A stretch of 64,000 nucleotides of DNA from Planctomycetota bacterium (GCA_021776785.1 JAJFFF010000046.1:1-64000); one strand, 5' to 3'; positions 52,331 through 61,957 are shown, counted from the stretch's first letter. Notes: a model not told the origin generated them from the sequence alone. Translations and numbers: made by a program.

Positions 52331-53301
52331 GCGCGATCACTTACATCGAGGCGATTCGCGAAGCGATGTACGAGGAGTTGCACCGCGACCCGGACGTGTA
52401 CTGCCTCGGCGAGGACATCGGGACGTACGGCGGCGCGTTTCGTGCCACCGCGGGATTTCTGGAAGAGTTCGGGCGACCGCGCATCCTCGACACGCCGCTG
52501 TCGGAGATCGCGATCATGGGCGCGTCGATTGGCTCCGCGATGCTCGGCATGCGGCCGATCGCCGAGATGCAGTTTGCTGACTTCGTCGCGAACGGCTTCA
52601 ACATGCTTGTGAACTTCGCCGCGAAAGTGCACTACCGCTGGGGCCCCAGCTGCCCGATGGTCGTGCGCCTTCCGACCGGTGGCGGCACCCGCGGCGGACC
52701 GTTTCACGCGACCAACCCCGAAGCGTGGTTCACCCGCGTCCCTGGGCTCAAGGTCGTCTGCCCGGCGACCGTGTACGACGCCAAGGGTCTCATGAAGGCT
52801 GCGGTGCGCGACGACAACCCGGTCTTGTACTTCGAGCACAAGTATCTCTATCGCCGCCTCAAGGACGAGCTCCCGCAAGGCGATTGGATCGTTCCCCTGG
52901 GCGAGGCGCGGGTGGCGCGCGAGGGCCGCGACGTTTCCGTGATCACCTATGGCTCGATGGTCTATCACGCGGGGCTTGTCGCGGAGACACTCGCGGCCGA
53001 CGGGATCGATGTGGAGATCATCGACTTGCGTTCGCTGATTCCGCTCGACGAAGAAGCGATCTTGGAGAGTGTGCGCAAAACCAACCGCGTCGTCGTCTTG
53101 CATGAAGACACCAAGACCGGCGGCTTCGGCGGCGAGATCAGCGCACGCATCGCGGAGTTTGCGTTCGAGCATCTCGACGCCCCGATCCGCCGCGTGGCCA
53201 GCCTCGACACGCCGGTGCCCCACGCACCGCAACTCGAGGATGCGTTCATGCCGATGCCGGCCGACATCGAAGCCGCCATCCGCGCCACCGTCACGTACTA
53301 G
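52327..53301 (+). CDS. pdhB: 2-oxoacid (pyruvate-type) dehydrogenase E1 component, beta subunit
   Basis: 324 residues, coupled to the alpha gene by an ATGA overlap. The family markers are TYIEAIREAMYEELHRDPDV, LGEDIGTYGGAFRAT, DTPLSEIAIMGASIGSAM, the potassium/ThDP region EMQFADFVANGFNMLVN, and the C-terminal transketolase domain VIDLRSLIPLD-like segment (IIDLRSLIPLDEEAIL). With the alpha subunit it forms the E1 heterotetramer. Confidence 0.92.
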   Translation: MSAITYIEAIREAMYEELHRDPDVYCLGEDIGTYGGAFRATAGFLEEFGRPRILDTPLSEIAIMGASIGSAMLGMRPIAEMQFADFVANGFNMLVNFAAKVHYRWGPSCPMVVRLPTGGGTRGGPFHATNPEAWFTRVPGLKVVCPATVYDAKGLMKAAVRDDNPVLYFEHKYLYRRLKDELPQGDWIVPLGEARVAREGRDVSVITYGSMVYHAGLVAETLAADGIDVEIIDLRSLIPLDEEAILESVRKTNRVVVLHEDTKTGGFGGEISARIAEFAFEHLDAPIRRVASLDTPVPHAPQLEDAFMPMPADIEAAIRATVTY

Positions 53302-53372
53302 GCCCCGTCGGCGATCGCCACTGCGCCCCCAATCCCGCAGCCAACCCGCATAACTCAAAGCAACAAAACAAC

Positions 53373-53540
53373 TTATGCGCGCCACGGACCGAACCTGGTC
53401 CCGCACCAGGTCCGCACTAGGCGCATGCGCCGTTTTCGGGGCGGGACTTAGCCGCTTTGCGCGAAAAATCCCGCAGGCGGCGCCCCTAACCGATTCCCCA
53501 GCAAACCTTTATGCGCGCCAAGCATGGAACCTGGTCCCGC
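53373..53540 (+). repeat. Two-part direct repeat with a hairpin in the E1 beta/alkD gap
   Basis: TTATGCGCGCCA, six unmatched bases, then GAACCTGGTCCCGC occurs at 53373-53404 and again at 53509-53540 with the same spacing. In the first copy ACCTGGT (53393-53399) pairs with ACCAGGT (53405-53411) over a five-base loop. The palindrome GCGCATGCGC lies at 53421-53430. The region is non-coding in the annotation and separates two convergent genes. Confidence 0.75.
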
Positions 53541-53573
53541 TTGGTCCGGTCCCGCTTGTCCGGCTCGGGTTGG

Positions 53574-54251
53574 TTAGCGCTTTTTCTTTTGGCGGTGGGC
53601 TTTGGTTTTTTTGATGTAGCTCTCGGCGTCCGGGGTCTTGCACGACGTCTCGCCGTGATCGACCTCGACTTTGCCGATGCGACGCGCGGCGGCGATGGCC
53701 TTTTTGCTGATCGCTTCGCTGCGCAACGCCATGCAGATCAGCGCCTGATTCATCGAGTGACGAACGCGGTTTTTCGCGTCGTGGATATGCGTTTCGACAT
53801 GCGCCAACCGTTCGGTGATAAGCGCGTCGTCCACCGCCGAGCTTTCCGCACAACAAGAAAGAACGTTCCAGCCGGCGGCCGCTTTCCACTCCTGGCGCGC
53901 CTTCATCCAGGTGAGCATGCGCTTGCGACCGCGCTCGGTTTGCGCCGCGAACTTCGCGAACGCATCGGAGATCACGTAGCTGTCCAACTGGCCAGCCCAG
54001 GTATCCAGCGTCTTCGCGGCCACAGCGTCGGGATCCGCGACCATCGTGGCGAGCACGCGAGCGTCGTGATTTCCGGTCGCCCATAGCTGCTCGGCGAGCG
54101 CCTGGTTCGTTCCAATGCGCTTCTTAAGCTTGCCGAGGTTGGCAAAGCTCACGCCAAACATCGGAATGGTGACTCCATGCCGACCATAAATCTTCACGTT
54201 CTGGGCGGTTCCCAGCGCTTTGAGCTCGGCGACGACTTCTGTTTTCTTCAT
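53574..54251 (-). CDS. DNA alkylation repair protein, AlkD-like
   Basis: 225 residues from the ATG at 54251. The protein is all-helical with HEAT-like repeats as in AlkC/AlkD glycosylases. Markers are YGRHGVTIPMFGVSFANLGK near the start, ALAEQLWATGNHDARVLATM (the family's W-x-x-G-x-x-D/E-x-R motif), DSYVISDAFAKF and GKVEVDHGETSCKTPDA near the end. It would excise or recognise alkylated bases. It sits on the opposite strand inside the dehydrogenase cluster. A Lys-rich C-terminus is present. Confidence 0.88.
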   Translation of the reverse strand: MKKTEVVAELKALGTAQNVKIYGRHGVTIPMFGVSFANLGKLKKRIGTNQALAEQLWATGNHDARVLATMVADPDAVAAKTLDTWAGQLDSYVISDAFAKFAAQTERGRKRMLTWMKARQEWKAAAGWNVLSCCAESSAVDDALITERLAHVETHIHDAKNRVRHSMNQALICMALRSEAISKKAIAAARRIGKVEVDHGETSCKTPDAESYIKKTKAHRQKKKR

Positions 54252-54336
54252 GACCCCGAAATTGTGCCCCAAACGCCATCTGGATGCGACGCCGAGAAAA
54301 CTGACGGCGGTCCTCCGAAAACGGCATAATCAAGCC

Positions 54337-55722
54337 ATGGCTACCAAAGTTGTGATGCCGCAAATGGGCGAGTCCATCGCCGAAGGCACCATCACGAAAT
54401 GGCTCAAACAAGTCGGTGAGACCATCGACAAGGATGAGGCGCTCCTCGAAATCTCAACAGACAAGGTCGATACCGAAATCCCCGCCCCGGCGGCGGGCGT
54501 CATCGGCAAGATCTTGGTCGAAGAGGGCCAAACCGTCGAAGTCGGCACCGCCATCGCCATCATCGTGGCCGAGGGCGAGTCGGTCGATGACGCGGATGGG
54601 GCCGCCGAGGCGCCCGCACCGAGTCCTGCGCCGGCGGCGAGTCCTGCGCCGGCACCGAGTCCGGCTCCCACAGCGGCTCCCACAGCGGCTCCCACAGCGG
54701 CTCCCACGGCGGCCCCCACAGCGGCTCCGGCGCCCGCGCGCGTCGCGGTGGCACCGGCGCCTGTCGTCGCCGCCCCGGTCGCGGTCGCTGCCCCCGGCGG
54801 ACCGCTCCCGCGTATGAGCAACGGTCGGTTCTACTCCCCGTTGGTGCGCTCGATGGCGCAGACCGAGGGGATCTCCGAGCAAGAACTCGGCGCGATCGCC
54901 GGCAGCGGCGCCGCGGGTCGCGTGACGAAGAGCGACGTCTTGGGTTATCTGCAAAACCGCGGCGCTGGCGGCGGCGCGATGGCGCCGGCGATGTACGGCA
55001 ACATTCCGGCTGACCAAACCGTCCCGATGGACCGCATGCGTCAAATCATCGCGCACCACATGGTCGCGTCGATTCAGACAAGCGCGCACGTCTACATCAT
55101 GACGGAAGCGGATGTGACGGACCTCGTCGCGTTCCGCAAGCGCAACAAAGAGTCATTCCAAGAGCGCACGGGTCAAAAACTCACGTACACCCCGTTCTTC
55201 ATCAAGGCATCCGCGCTCGCGCTGCGCGATTTCCCGTTCGTCAACTCGCAGGTCAACGCCGAGGCGGCGCAGATCACGATCAAGGGCGCGGTCAACGTCG
55301 GCATGGCGGTCGCCGTCCCGCAAAACGACGGAAGCTTCGGCCTCATCGTTCCCGTCATCAAGAACGCCGACGCGATGTCGCTCCGCGAAATGGCGGGGCA
55401 GGTCAACGACATGGCGGCGCGCGGTCGCGCGGGCACGTTGCGACCTGATGAACCGCAGGGCGGAACGTTTACGGTCACGAACATGGGCGTGTTTGGCTCA
55501 TTTGGCGGCCTTCCCATCATCAATCAGCCGCAGGTAGCGATCCTCGGGCTCGGCGCGATCCAACAGCGCCCGGCCGTCGTCGACAACGAGATCGTGATTC
55601 GCGATAAGGTGTTTTTGTCCATCGGCATCGACCACCGTTTGGTGGACGGCGCGCTGGGCGGGCAGTTCCTCGAGCGCATCCGTTACTACTTGGAGAATCT
55701 CGACTCCTGGTTACTCGCATAG
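54337..55722 (+). CDS. 2-oxoacid dehydrogenase E2 (dihydrolipoamide acyltransferase)
   Basis: 461 residues. The lipoyl domain occupies residues 1-80, with the lipoylated lysine K43 in EISTDKVDTE. A Pro/Ala linker (with TAAP repeats) leads to a peripheral-subunit-binding domain (FYSPLVRSMAQTEGISEQEL, GSGAAGRVTKSDV) and a catalytic domain ending in the active-site HxxxDG (GIDHRLVDGALGG). One lipoyl domain only. Whether it serves pyruvate, branched-chain or 2-oxoglutarate dehydrogenase is not decided by sequence; the E1 genes nearby suggest pyruvate. Confidence 0.92.
   Translation: MATKVVMPQMGESIAEGTITKWLKQVGETIDKDEALLEISTDKVDTEIPAPAAGVIGKILVEEGQTVEVGTAIAIIVAEGESVDDADGAAEAPAPSPAPAASPAPAPSPAPTAAPTAAPTAAPTAAPTAAPAPARVAVAPAPVVAAPVAVAAPGGPLPRMSNGRFYSPLVRSMAQTEGISEQELGAIAGSGAAGRVTKSDVLGYLQNRGAGGGAMAPAMYGNIPADQTVPMDRMRQIIAHHMVASIQTSAHVYIMTEADVTDLVAFRKRNKESFQERTGQKLTYTPFFIKASALALRDFPFVNSQVNAEAAQITIKGAVNVGMAVAVPQNDGSFGLIVPVIKNADAMSLREMAGQVNDMAARGRAGTLRPDEPQGGTFTVTNMGVFGSFGGLPIINQPQVAILGLGAIQQRPAVVDNEIVIRDKVFLSIGIDHRLVDGALGGQFLERIRYYLENLDSWLLA
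54664..54723 (+). repeat. 12-bp tandem repeat in the E2 linker
   Basis: Five units of 12 bases based on GGCTCCCACAGC: three identical (54664-54699), then two with single changes (54700-54723). They encode A-P-T-A repeats of the flexible lipoyl-domain linker. The length preserves the frame, so copy-number change would alter linker length only. Confidence 0.88.
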
Positions 55723-55750
55723 CGCGGCAACCGGGCGAAGAAACCTCGTC

Positions 55751-56626
55751 ATGAGTTGGCCGGTGAACGGACCTCGCCCGCCGTGGCTCAAAGTGAAGCT
55801 TGAGGATTGGGGCGCGTTCAAGCAGACCGAAGAGATCGTCGAGTTGCACGGCCTCAACACCGTGTGTCACTCGGCACACTGCCCCAACATCGCCGAGTGC
55901 TGGAGCCGTGGAACCGCCACGCTGATGTTGCTCGGCAACGTGTGCACGCGCCGCTGCGGATTTTGCGCTGTCGCGAGCGGCGTCCCGCGCGCGTTTGATC
56001 CGCACGAACCGGAGCGCGTCGCCAAGGCCGTCCAGGCAATGGGGCTCAAGTTCGCCGTCTTAACGTCGGTCGCTCGAGACGACCTCGCCGATGGCGGCGC
56101 CAGCGTGTTCGCGGATTCGATCCGCGCCATCCGGCGCCGCTGTCCCGGCGTCGGCATCGAAGTCCTGATCCCCGACCTGTCGGGGCAAGACGACCAGCTC
56201 GACATCGTGTTCAACGCCGAGCCGGACGTACTCAATCACAACATCGAGACGGTCGAACGGCTGCAAGCGCGCGTCCGACCGAGCGCGCGCTATGACCGTT
56301 CGCTATCCGTACTGCAACGCGCGTCCCAACGCGGTCTCGTCACCAAGTCCGGCCTCATGCTCGGCCTGGGCGAGACCAACGACGAAGTGTTCGCGACAGT
56401 CCGCGACTTGCGCGCGCACGGCGTCGAGATGCTGACGGTCGGTCAGTATCTGCCGCCCGACGACGAGCACCTATCGCTGGAACGCTACGCCACGCCGCAG
56501 GAGTTTGAATCCATCGGCGCGTTCGCGCGCGAACTGGGGTTCACACACGTCGAGAGCGCGCCACTCGTTCGCAGTAGCTATCACGCCGAAGAGGCGCCGG
56601 TTGCGCAGCGCGCGCGCCGGCAATAG
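55751..56626 (+). CDS. lipA: Lipoyl synthase
   Basis: 291 residues. LipA is a radical-SAM enzyme that inserts two sulfurs into octanoyl groups. Both iron-sulfur clusters are visible: the auxiliary cluster C39-x4-C44-x5-C50 (VCHSAHCPNIAEC) and the radical-SAM cluster C65-x3-C69-x2-C72 (CTRRCGFC). The C-terminal RSSYHAEE motif that ligates the auxiliary cluster is present. It lies 28 bases after E2 and completes lipoate assembly with LipB. Confidence 0.97.
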   Translation: MSWPVNGPRPPWLKVKLEDWGAFKQTEEIVELHGLNTVCHSAHCPNIAECWSRGTATLMLLGNVCTRRCGFCAVASGVPRAFDPHEPERVAKAVQAMGLKFAVLTSVARDDLADGGASVFADSIRAIRRRCPGVGIEVLIPDLSGQDDQLDIVFNAEPDVLNHNIETVERLQARVRPSARYDRSLSVLQRASQRGLVTKSGLMLGLGETNDEVFATVRDLRAHGVEMLTVGQYLPPDDEHLSLERYATPQEFESIGAFARELGFTHVESAPLVRSSYHAEEAPVAQRARRQ

Positions 56627-56639
56627 GCGAAGCGAGTCG

Positions 56640-58628
56640 CTACGTCGCCACTTCGCTCGCGGACGCGTTTAGGGCGGAACGGATGGCCGCAAACAGCATC
56701 GGCAGCCGGATCGGCTTCGTCACATAAGCGTCCATTCCCGCCGCCAAGCACGCATCGCGGTCGCCCGTCGTCGCGTGGGCTGTGAGCGCAACGATCGGCG
56801 TGTGGACGTTTTGGAGACGATCACGCACCCGGATGGCGCTGGTTGCTTCGTACCCGTCCATCACGGGCATCTGCACATCCATTAACACGACATCAAACGT
56901 CTCGCGCTCTAAGGCCGCGAGCGCTTCACTTCCGTCCGAGGCGATCACCACCGTGTGCCCGGCGCGCTCCAACAACCGGAACGCGACACGTTGATTGACC
57001 ACGTTGTCCTCGGTCAACAAGATGCGCAACGAACCCAAGTCCGCGCCGGGCGCCGGAGCGTCCTCCGCGATTGCGTCGGTAGGCGCGGACGACGGAAGCG
57101 TCGACGCCACGCCGAACGACGCAACGAACCGAAACGCCGCCCCGTTTCCAAGCTCGCTCGTCACGTCGATTGAACCGCCCATTTTTTCGACGAGCTGCCG
57201 CGAAATCGTGAGTCCCAGGCCTGTTCCGCCGTAGCGGCGCGTCATGGAAGTATCCGCCTGGGAGAACGCACTGAAGATGCGATCTTTTTGTTCCTGTGTC
57301 AGCCCAATGCCCGTGTCACGCACAACAAACTCGATCGGATGCGTTTGGTCCTTCGCCTCCAACGCGTTCACCGACACCGAGACCGAGCCTTGCGCCGTGA
57401 ACTTGATCGCATTGCCGATGAGATTGACCAGAATCTGCCGCAGCCGTCCCGGGTCGCCGCGAACGCAGCTCGGCAGGTCCGCCGCCACGCGGCACGTAAG
57501 CTCGAGGCCCTTGCGCTGTGCGCTCAACGCCAACGACTGCACCGACGCATCGACCACTTCCGCAACCGCAAAGTCTTCTTCCACCAGCACACTGCGTCCC
57601 GCCTCGATCTTGGAGAAGTCCAAGATGTCGTTGATCACGTGCAGGAGCGACTCCGCCGACGAATGCACGAGCGTAAGGTTCTCCCGCTGCTCCGGAGAGA
57701 GGTCGGTCTGCAGCGTGATCTCGGTCATTCCCAGCACGCCGTTCATGGGGGTGCGAATCTCATGACTCATGTTGGCGAGAAACTCCGACTTCGCGCGCGA
57801 CGCTGCCTCCGCCGCCTCTTTGGCAATCAGCAAGTCCGCCGTTCGCATCGCCACCTCCCGCTCGAGATTCGCGCCATGTTCACGCAACGCGTCCTCGCGC
57901 TCCGCGATGACGCCGAGCATCGCGTTGAAGCCGCTCGCGAGCTCGCCGATCTCATCTCCCGACTTCACAGCGACGTTGCCGGAGTACTCCTTGGATGCCT
58001 GTACATGTCGCACCGCCCGCAACAAGTCTTCAAGCGGATCGATGATCCACGCCTGAAAACGAAACGAGGCGAGATAGGCAAGCACGAGGGCAGCGCCAAG
58101 GAACGCCAGCGTAATCAGTGCGTTGCGCGCCGTACGCGCGCGCTCCCCGTCAAGGGAGGCGCGCACCACAATCGCGCCGGTGCGTTCGCCCCCGGATTCA
58201 ATTGTCCGCACCACCTGGATCGATCGGTCCGCCTCGGTTCTCCCGGCTGCTGGACACACGGCCGGGATCTTTCCGCGAAAAGACGGCGATGCGTACCGAG
58301 CGACCAGCGCACCCGCGGCGTCGTAGACACACGCCAGTTCCACGTGTTCGAAACCCGCTAGCTTGTCGAGCGACTCCCGTGCGGCTTTCTCGTCATCAAA
58401 AAGGAGGGCCGCCGAGGCGTCGTGCCCGGAAATCCGCGCCATCATTTCGACGCTCATCCACAGGTCGTTACGCGCAACCATGCGGGCGTGAACAATGAGC
58501 GACGAGCACGCGAGAAGCAACGCGAGACCGGTGGCGCCCACAACGACCAGCATCAGCTTGCGACGCAGCGACAGATCCGCAAGGCGCCCCCACGAGGGCG
58601 AGTTCTCGCCTACCTCTTCGACCGACAT
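56640..58628 (-). CDS. Membrane hybrid histidine kinase with receiver domain
   Basis: 662 residues. Two membrane helices ([20 protein letters not shown] and [20 protein letters not shown]) enclose a CHASE8-like periplasmic sensor of ~115 residues. A HAMP-type linker ([15 protein letters not shown]) is followed by HisKA ([15 protein letters not shown]), a HATPase domain ([32 protein letters not shown]) and a receiver domain (LRILLTEDN, phosphoacceptor in [13 protein letters not shown]). No output or Hpt domain is included, so phosphotransfer must go to another protein. Confidence 0.93.
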   Translation of the reverse strand: MSVEEVGENSPSWGRLADLSLRRKLMLVVVGATGLALLLACSSLIVHARMVARNDLWMSVEMMARISGHDASAALLFDDEKAARESLDKLAGFEHVELACVYDAAGALVARYASPSFRGKIPAVCPAAGRTEADRSIQVVRTIESGGERTGAIVVRASLDGERARTARNALITLAFLGAALVLAYLASFRFQAWIIDPLEDLLRAVRHVQASKEYSGNVAVKSGDEIGELASGFNAMLGVIAEREDALREHGANLEREVAMRTADLLIAKEAAEAASRAKSEFLANMSHEIRTPMNGVLGMTEITLQTDLSPEQRENLTLVHSSAESLLHVINDILDFSKIEAGRSVLVEEDFAVAEVVDASVQSLALSAQRKGLELTCRVAADLPSCVRGDPGRLRQILVNLIGNAIKFTAQGSVSVSVNALEAKDQTHPIEFVVRDTGIGLTQEQKDRIFSAFSQADTSMTRRYGGTGLGLTISRQLVEKMGGSIDVTSELGNGAAFRFVASFGVASTLPSSAPTDAIAEDAPAPGADLGSLRILLTEDNVVNQRVAFRLLERAGHTVVIASDGSEALAALERETFDVVLMDVQMPVMDGYEATSAIRVRDRLQNVHTPIVALTAHATTGDRDACLAAGMDAYVTKPIRLPMLFAAIRSALNASASEVAT

Positions 58629-58698
58629 GATTCCCCATGCGCACCAATTCGCGCAGATGTTTATCGACGCGAAGCGCGGGGAACAACCAGTGGAACGT

Positions 58699-59196
58699 TT
58701 ACTTGGCGGGCGGCTGGTCGTCGCTGCAGGAGATTTCCAGCACCTTGCACTCGTCCTCGGTGAGATTGCGCCGGAAGCGGCAACCGATCAGAATGAGGCT
58801 GCTGCCGCGACCGCAGTACCCTGTCACTCGAACCACGTCAGCAGGAAGCTGAAACTTCACTTCGTTCAACTTGATCGAGAAGCCGCCCTCGAGGTGATAC
58901 CAAACACGCGCGGTGTACGGCATGAGTGCGGTCATTTCTTCCGCCGAGGCGAACGTGGGGTCGCTGATACGGACGAGCGCGCCCGAACGAGAGAGATCCA
59001 CCGTCATCCCGGCAAAGTTCCCATGCCGGCCCATCACTTCGAGGTCGAAAAACTTACAGGTGCGCAGCGAATCGCGACGACCCGAAAAGTACTTCCGTAA
59101 GATTTCCTCGACCGCATCCGGGTCCATACCCGGTGCGTTTGAATTGCGGATCTGTTGAAACAGACCCGGTAGCACGCCTGTTGACGGCTCTCCCAT
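58699..59196 (-). CDS. PilZ-domain protein
   Basis: 165 residues from the ATG at 59196. A helical N-terminus ([14 protein letters not shown]) is followed by a PilZ domain with both cyclic-di-GMP contacts: R-x(3)-R (R41, R45 in RRDSLR) and D-x-S-x-x-G (DLSRSG, 67-72). The end ([18 protein letters not shown]) closely resembles the ends of the PilZ modules in the neighbouring PilT fusion. It may act on the same machinery. The gene lies between the histidine kinase and the fusion, all on the same strand. Confidence 0.87.
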   Translation of the reverse strand: MGEPSTGVLPGLFQQIRNSNAPGMDPDAVEEILRKYFSGRRDSLRTCKFFDLEVMGRHGNFAGMTVDLSRSGALVRISDPTFASAEEMTALMPYTARVWYHLEGGFSIKLNEVKFQLPADVVRVTGYCGRGSSLILIGCRFRRNLTEDECKVLEISCSDDQPPAK

Positions 59197-59273
59197 GATG
59201 CCTCCCAACCAGAGCACACCACTCCCAGGGACCGAAGCAATTAGTTCTTGATTTGGTCGCGTATCGGAATGGA

Positions 59274-61283
59274 TCAGGCGCTGGGATTACGCGGGCTGCG
59301 TCGACGACCAGGAGCCGAAAGGCTCAGTTCCTTGGGGAAGTTCGCCTTCGCAAGCGCCACTTCCGCCGCCACGACGCCGCGCTGCACAAGATCGCTCAAC
59401 GACTGCTCGAGCGAGATCATTCCTTCGCGCCCGCCGGTCGTAACCATGTTGCGGATTTGCGGTGTCTTGCCTTCGCGGACCAACGCCCGGACGGCCTCGG
59501 TGGCAACCACAACCTCGTGCGCCATCACCAAACTCGCATCGCGCCCGGGCACGAGAATCTGCGCAAAGATGCCTTGCAACGTGTCGGCGAGTTGCTGGCG
59601 AATCTGCTGCTGCTGCCCCGGCGGGAACACGTCAATGATGCGGTCCGGCGTGTTGACCGCGGACGTCGTGTGCAATGTCGCAAACACAAGATGCCCCGTC
59701 TCTGCGGCGGTCAGGGCCAACGAGATACTCTCGAGGTCACGCAACTCGCCCACCAACATGACGTCGGGGTCTTGGCGCAGCGCGCGCTTCAACGCGATCG
59801 AGAAATCCGGGCAATCCCGTCCGATCTCGCGCTGCGTAATGTGCGCGCGCACGTCCTCATGCAGGAACTCGATCGGATCTTCCATCGTGAGGATGTGGCA
59901 GGCGCGCGTCTGGTTAACGAAGTCAACCATCGCCGCCAGCGTATGCGACTTACCCGAGCCGGTCGGCCCGGTCACCAGAACCAACCCGCGAGGGCGCGAC
60001 GCCAGAATCTTTGTGATCTGCGGGAGCGCGAGCTCCTCGATCGTCGGGACGTGCGTCGGGATCGTGCGGATCGCCAATCCGGTGTAGCCGCGCTGCCGGA
60101 ACGCCGCGACACGGAACCGGCCGGCGCCGTCGATGTTGTAGGCAAACTCCACGTCGTGCTGCTCGTGAAGAACGGCCGCGTGGGACGGCGTCATCAGGTC
60201 GAGCGCCATCGAATCGGCCTGAGCGGCCGAGATAATGTCGGAGCTCAACTCCATCAACTCGCCCTGAACACGCATCCGCGGCGGGCTCCCAACCTTGATA
60301 TGAAGGTCGGAGGCCTGCAGCTGCGCCGCCTGGTGCATCAGCGCCAGGATCGGTTTTTCCGCGGCTGTCTCTTCGACGGGACGAAGCTGGATGGCCTCGG
60401 TGACCACCTCGTTGAGCCCGAGGAAGTCATCGGACTCCGCGGAGAGGTTTAGCAGCGCGCACTCGTCGTTGGTCAACGGACTGCGGAACCGCACGCCGAT
60501 CGAAACCTGCAGTTCGCCGTCCTGCATCTGCTCGGCCAAGCGCACGACATCCGCATCCTTAGAGACGTTGCCGTCGAGGAAGTTGATGATCATCCCGCTG
60601 CGGAACTGGAACCCGAGCTTCTTGGTAAAGCGAACCAACTGCTCCGGCTCGGCCGGCGGCGCGAACTGTTCGTCGGTAATCGTGAGCAGCGCGCCGCTCG
60701 CCGACGCGTTTAGCGCAAACGCACTGTACTCGCCGTAGTCGCCGGTGACGCGGAGATACAGGATCTGATCGACCCGCGGGTGCGTCCGCCGCTCCTGTTT
60801 GGGCAACGGAGAAGTCGTCGGCGTCACCTGGTGCGTCATCGCATCCACGCTCGCGTTGGGCTTCTCGGCTGGAACGGCGGGCGGCGGAGTCATGCCGAGT
60901 ACGGTCCAGTTGTCCGGCGTGAGCGGCGACGTGAAACGACAAGCCACCAACATCGGGCTCTTGTCGTCGCGGCTCTTGCGCGTCACGCGAATCACGTCAC
61001 ACTCGCGCTCGAACGCGCCGCCGCCAAACTCAATCGTCATGGCATCGCCGAGCTCGGTCGCCACGGCCTCGGAGAAAACGACCATGTTGGCCGCGTCCTG
61101 GGGGGCCACGAACTTCTCATCCGTGATCCAGACCAAAGCGCCCGTGCGCGAAACATCAACGGTTTGGCCCGCGAACTCGTGGCTGGAACCGCGCACGACG
61201 ATTTCGACGCTCGCCTGTTCGCGCGCGCCTGTTCGCTTGTCCGCCGCTGTCGCGGACACCTCTTTTGCCTGCCGTTTGGCCAT
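59274..61283 (-). CDS. PilZ-PilZ-PilT fusion: twitching-motility ATPase with two cyclic-di-GMP modules
   Basis: 669 residues. The first PilZ has R17-x(3)-R21 and DVSRTG (43-48); the second has R166-x(3)-R170 and NASASG (192-197). From ~305 a complete PilT ATPase follows: SDLHIKVGSPPRMRVQGEL at the PAS-like start, Walker A GPTGSGKSH (439-447), the Asp box LTMEDPIEFLH, Walker B LVGELRDLES, the His box TGHLVFATLHT and the C-terminal AVRALVREGKTPQIRN. PilT depolymerises type IV pili. A direct fusion to two cyclic-di-GMP receptors implies that the second messenger gates retraction. Confidence 0.93.
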   Translation of the reverse strand: MAKRQAKEVSATAADKRTGAREQASVEIVVRGSSHEFAGQTVDVSRTGALVWITDEKFVAPQDAANMVVFSEAVATELGDAMTIEFGGGAFERECDVIRVTRKSRDDKSPMLVACRFTSPLTPDNWTVLGMTPPPAVPAEKPNASVDAMTHQVTPTTSPLPKQERRTHPRVDQILYLRVTGDYGEYSAFALNASASGALLTITDEQFAPPAEPEQLVRFTKKLGFQFRSGMIINFLDGNVSKDADVVRLAEQMQDGELQVSIGVRFRSPLTNDECALLNLSAESDDFLGLNEVVTEAIQLRPVEETAAEKPILALMHQAAQLQASDLHIKVGSPPRMRVQGELMELSSDIISAAQADSMALDLMTPSHAAVLHEQHDVEFAYNIDGAGRFRVAAFRQRGYTGLAIRTIPTHVPTIEELALPQITKILASRPRGLVLVTGPTGSGKSHTLAAMVDFVNQTRACHILTMEDPIEFLHEDVRAHITQREIGRDCPDFSIALKRALRQDPDVMLVGELRDLESISLALTAAETGHLVFATLHTTSAVNTPDRIIDVFPPGQQQQIRQQLADTLQGIFAQILVPGRDASLVMAHEVVVATEAVRALVREGKTPQIRNMVTTGGREGMISLEQSLSDLVQRGVVAAEVALAKANFPKELSLSAPGRRRSPRNPSA

Positions 61284-61364
61284 CCCGTACGGCGCTTATC
61301 GGCTATTTTCCGCGTTGAGATTCAGCCCTTTTACCCATCGGATGTTGGGGCTTCCCGGTACAAT

Positions 61365-61382
61365 TTTGAACAGTGGTTCAAA
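61365..61382. promoter_or_regulatory. Inverted repeat at the TetR start
   Basis: TTTGAAC (61365-61371) and GTTCAAA (61376-61382) form a perfect 7-bp inverted repeat with a four-base spacer. It overlaps the GTG at 61373 and would lie in the promoter if the GTG at 61409 is the real start. The position fits an autoregulatory TetR operator. Confidence 0.55.
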
Positions 61383-61957
61383 TCAGTGCGGGGAAGGAAA
61401 AAAAGCGGGTGGAGATCCTACGCCGCGCCGCTGCCGTCTTCCGCGAGAAGGGCTTTCACGGCGCGGGCATGCGCGAGATCGCAAGCCGCCTCGGATGGGC
61501 GCCGGGAGCGCTGTATTACTACTTTGAGAGCAAAAATGACCTGCTCTACTCCTGCCAGATGATGAGTTTGCGCGGACTGCTCCAGGCGGCGCGCGCGATT
61601 GCGGCCTCGCCCGCGGAGCCGGCCGCAAAGATCGAGCGGCTGATCGAAGGCCACTTGGACCAGATTCTCGGAGAGATGGGCGGGAGCTTCGCGCACATCG
61701 AGTTTCACGCGCTGGACCGCGCGCGCTTAGATGAAGTTGTCTCAAAACGAGACGAGTATGAGGGCTTGGTCCGCGCCATGATTCGCGAGGGCGTTGAGGC
61801 GGGGACGTTTCGGCCCTTAGATATCAAGATCGCCGCGCTATCGCTGCTCGGCGCATTGAACTGGGCCGCCGTGTGGTGGAGTCCGGACGGCAACCGAGAT
61901 CCCGCCAGTGTCGCGCACGCCATGGCCGCGACGTTTGTGAACGGATGGAAACAATGA
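61373..61957 (+). CDS. TetR-family transcriptional regulator
   Basis: 194 residues. The N-terminal helix-turn-helix is intact (ILRRAAAVFREKGFHGAGMREIASRLGWAPGALYYYFESKNDLL). The C-terminal ligand domain contains HIEFHALDRARLDEVVSKRDEYEG, a pattern common in regulators of degradation genes. The start could be GTG 61373 or, with a better spaced GGAAGGA site, GTG 61409. The next gene begins within its stop region (ATGA), so it is co-transcribed with the enzyme subunits it probably controls. Confidence 0.88.
   Translation: MVQISAGKEKKRVEILRRAAAVFREKGFHGAGMREIASRLGWAPGALYYYFESKNDLLYSCQMMSLRGLLQAARAIAASPAEPAAKIERLIEGHLDQILGEMGGSFAHIEFHALDRARLDEVVSKRDEYEGLVRAMIREGVEAGTFRPLDIKIAALSLLGALNWAAVWWSPDGNRDPASVAHAMAATFVNGWKQ

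Noticed and set aside
52099..53406. 435-codon open frame opposite the E1 genes
   Set aside because: It lies over the well-conserved E1 alpha and beta coding sequence and has no family features of its own.
59253..60452. 399-codon frame opposite the PilT fusion
   Set aside because: Antisense to intact Walker and PilT motifs; no supporting ribosome-binding site or domain.
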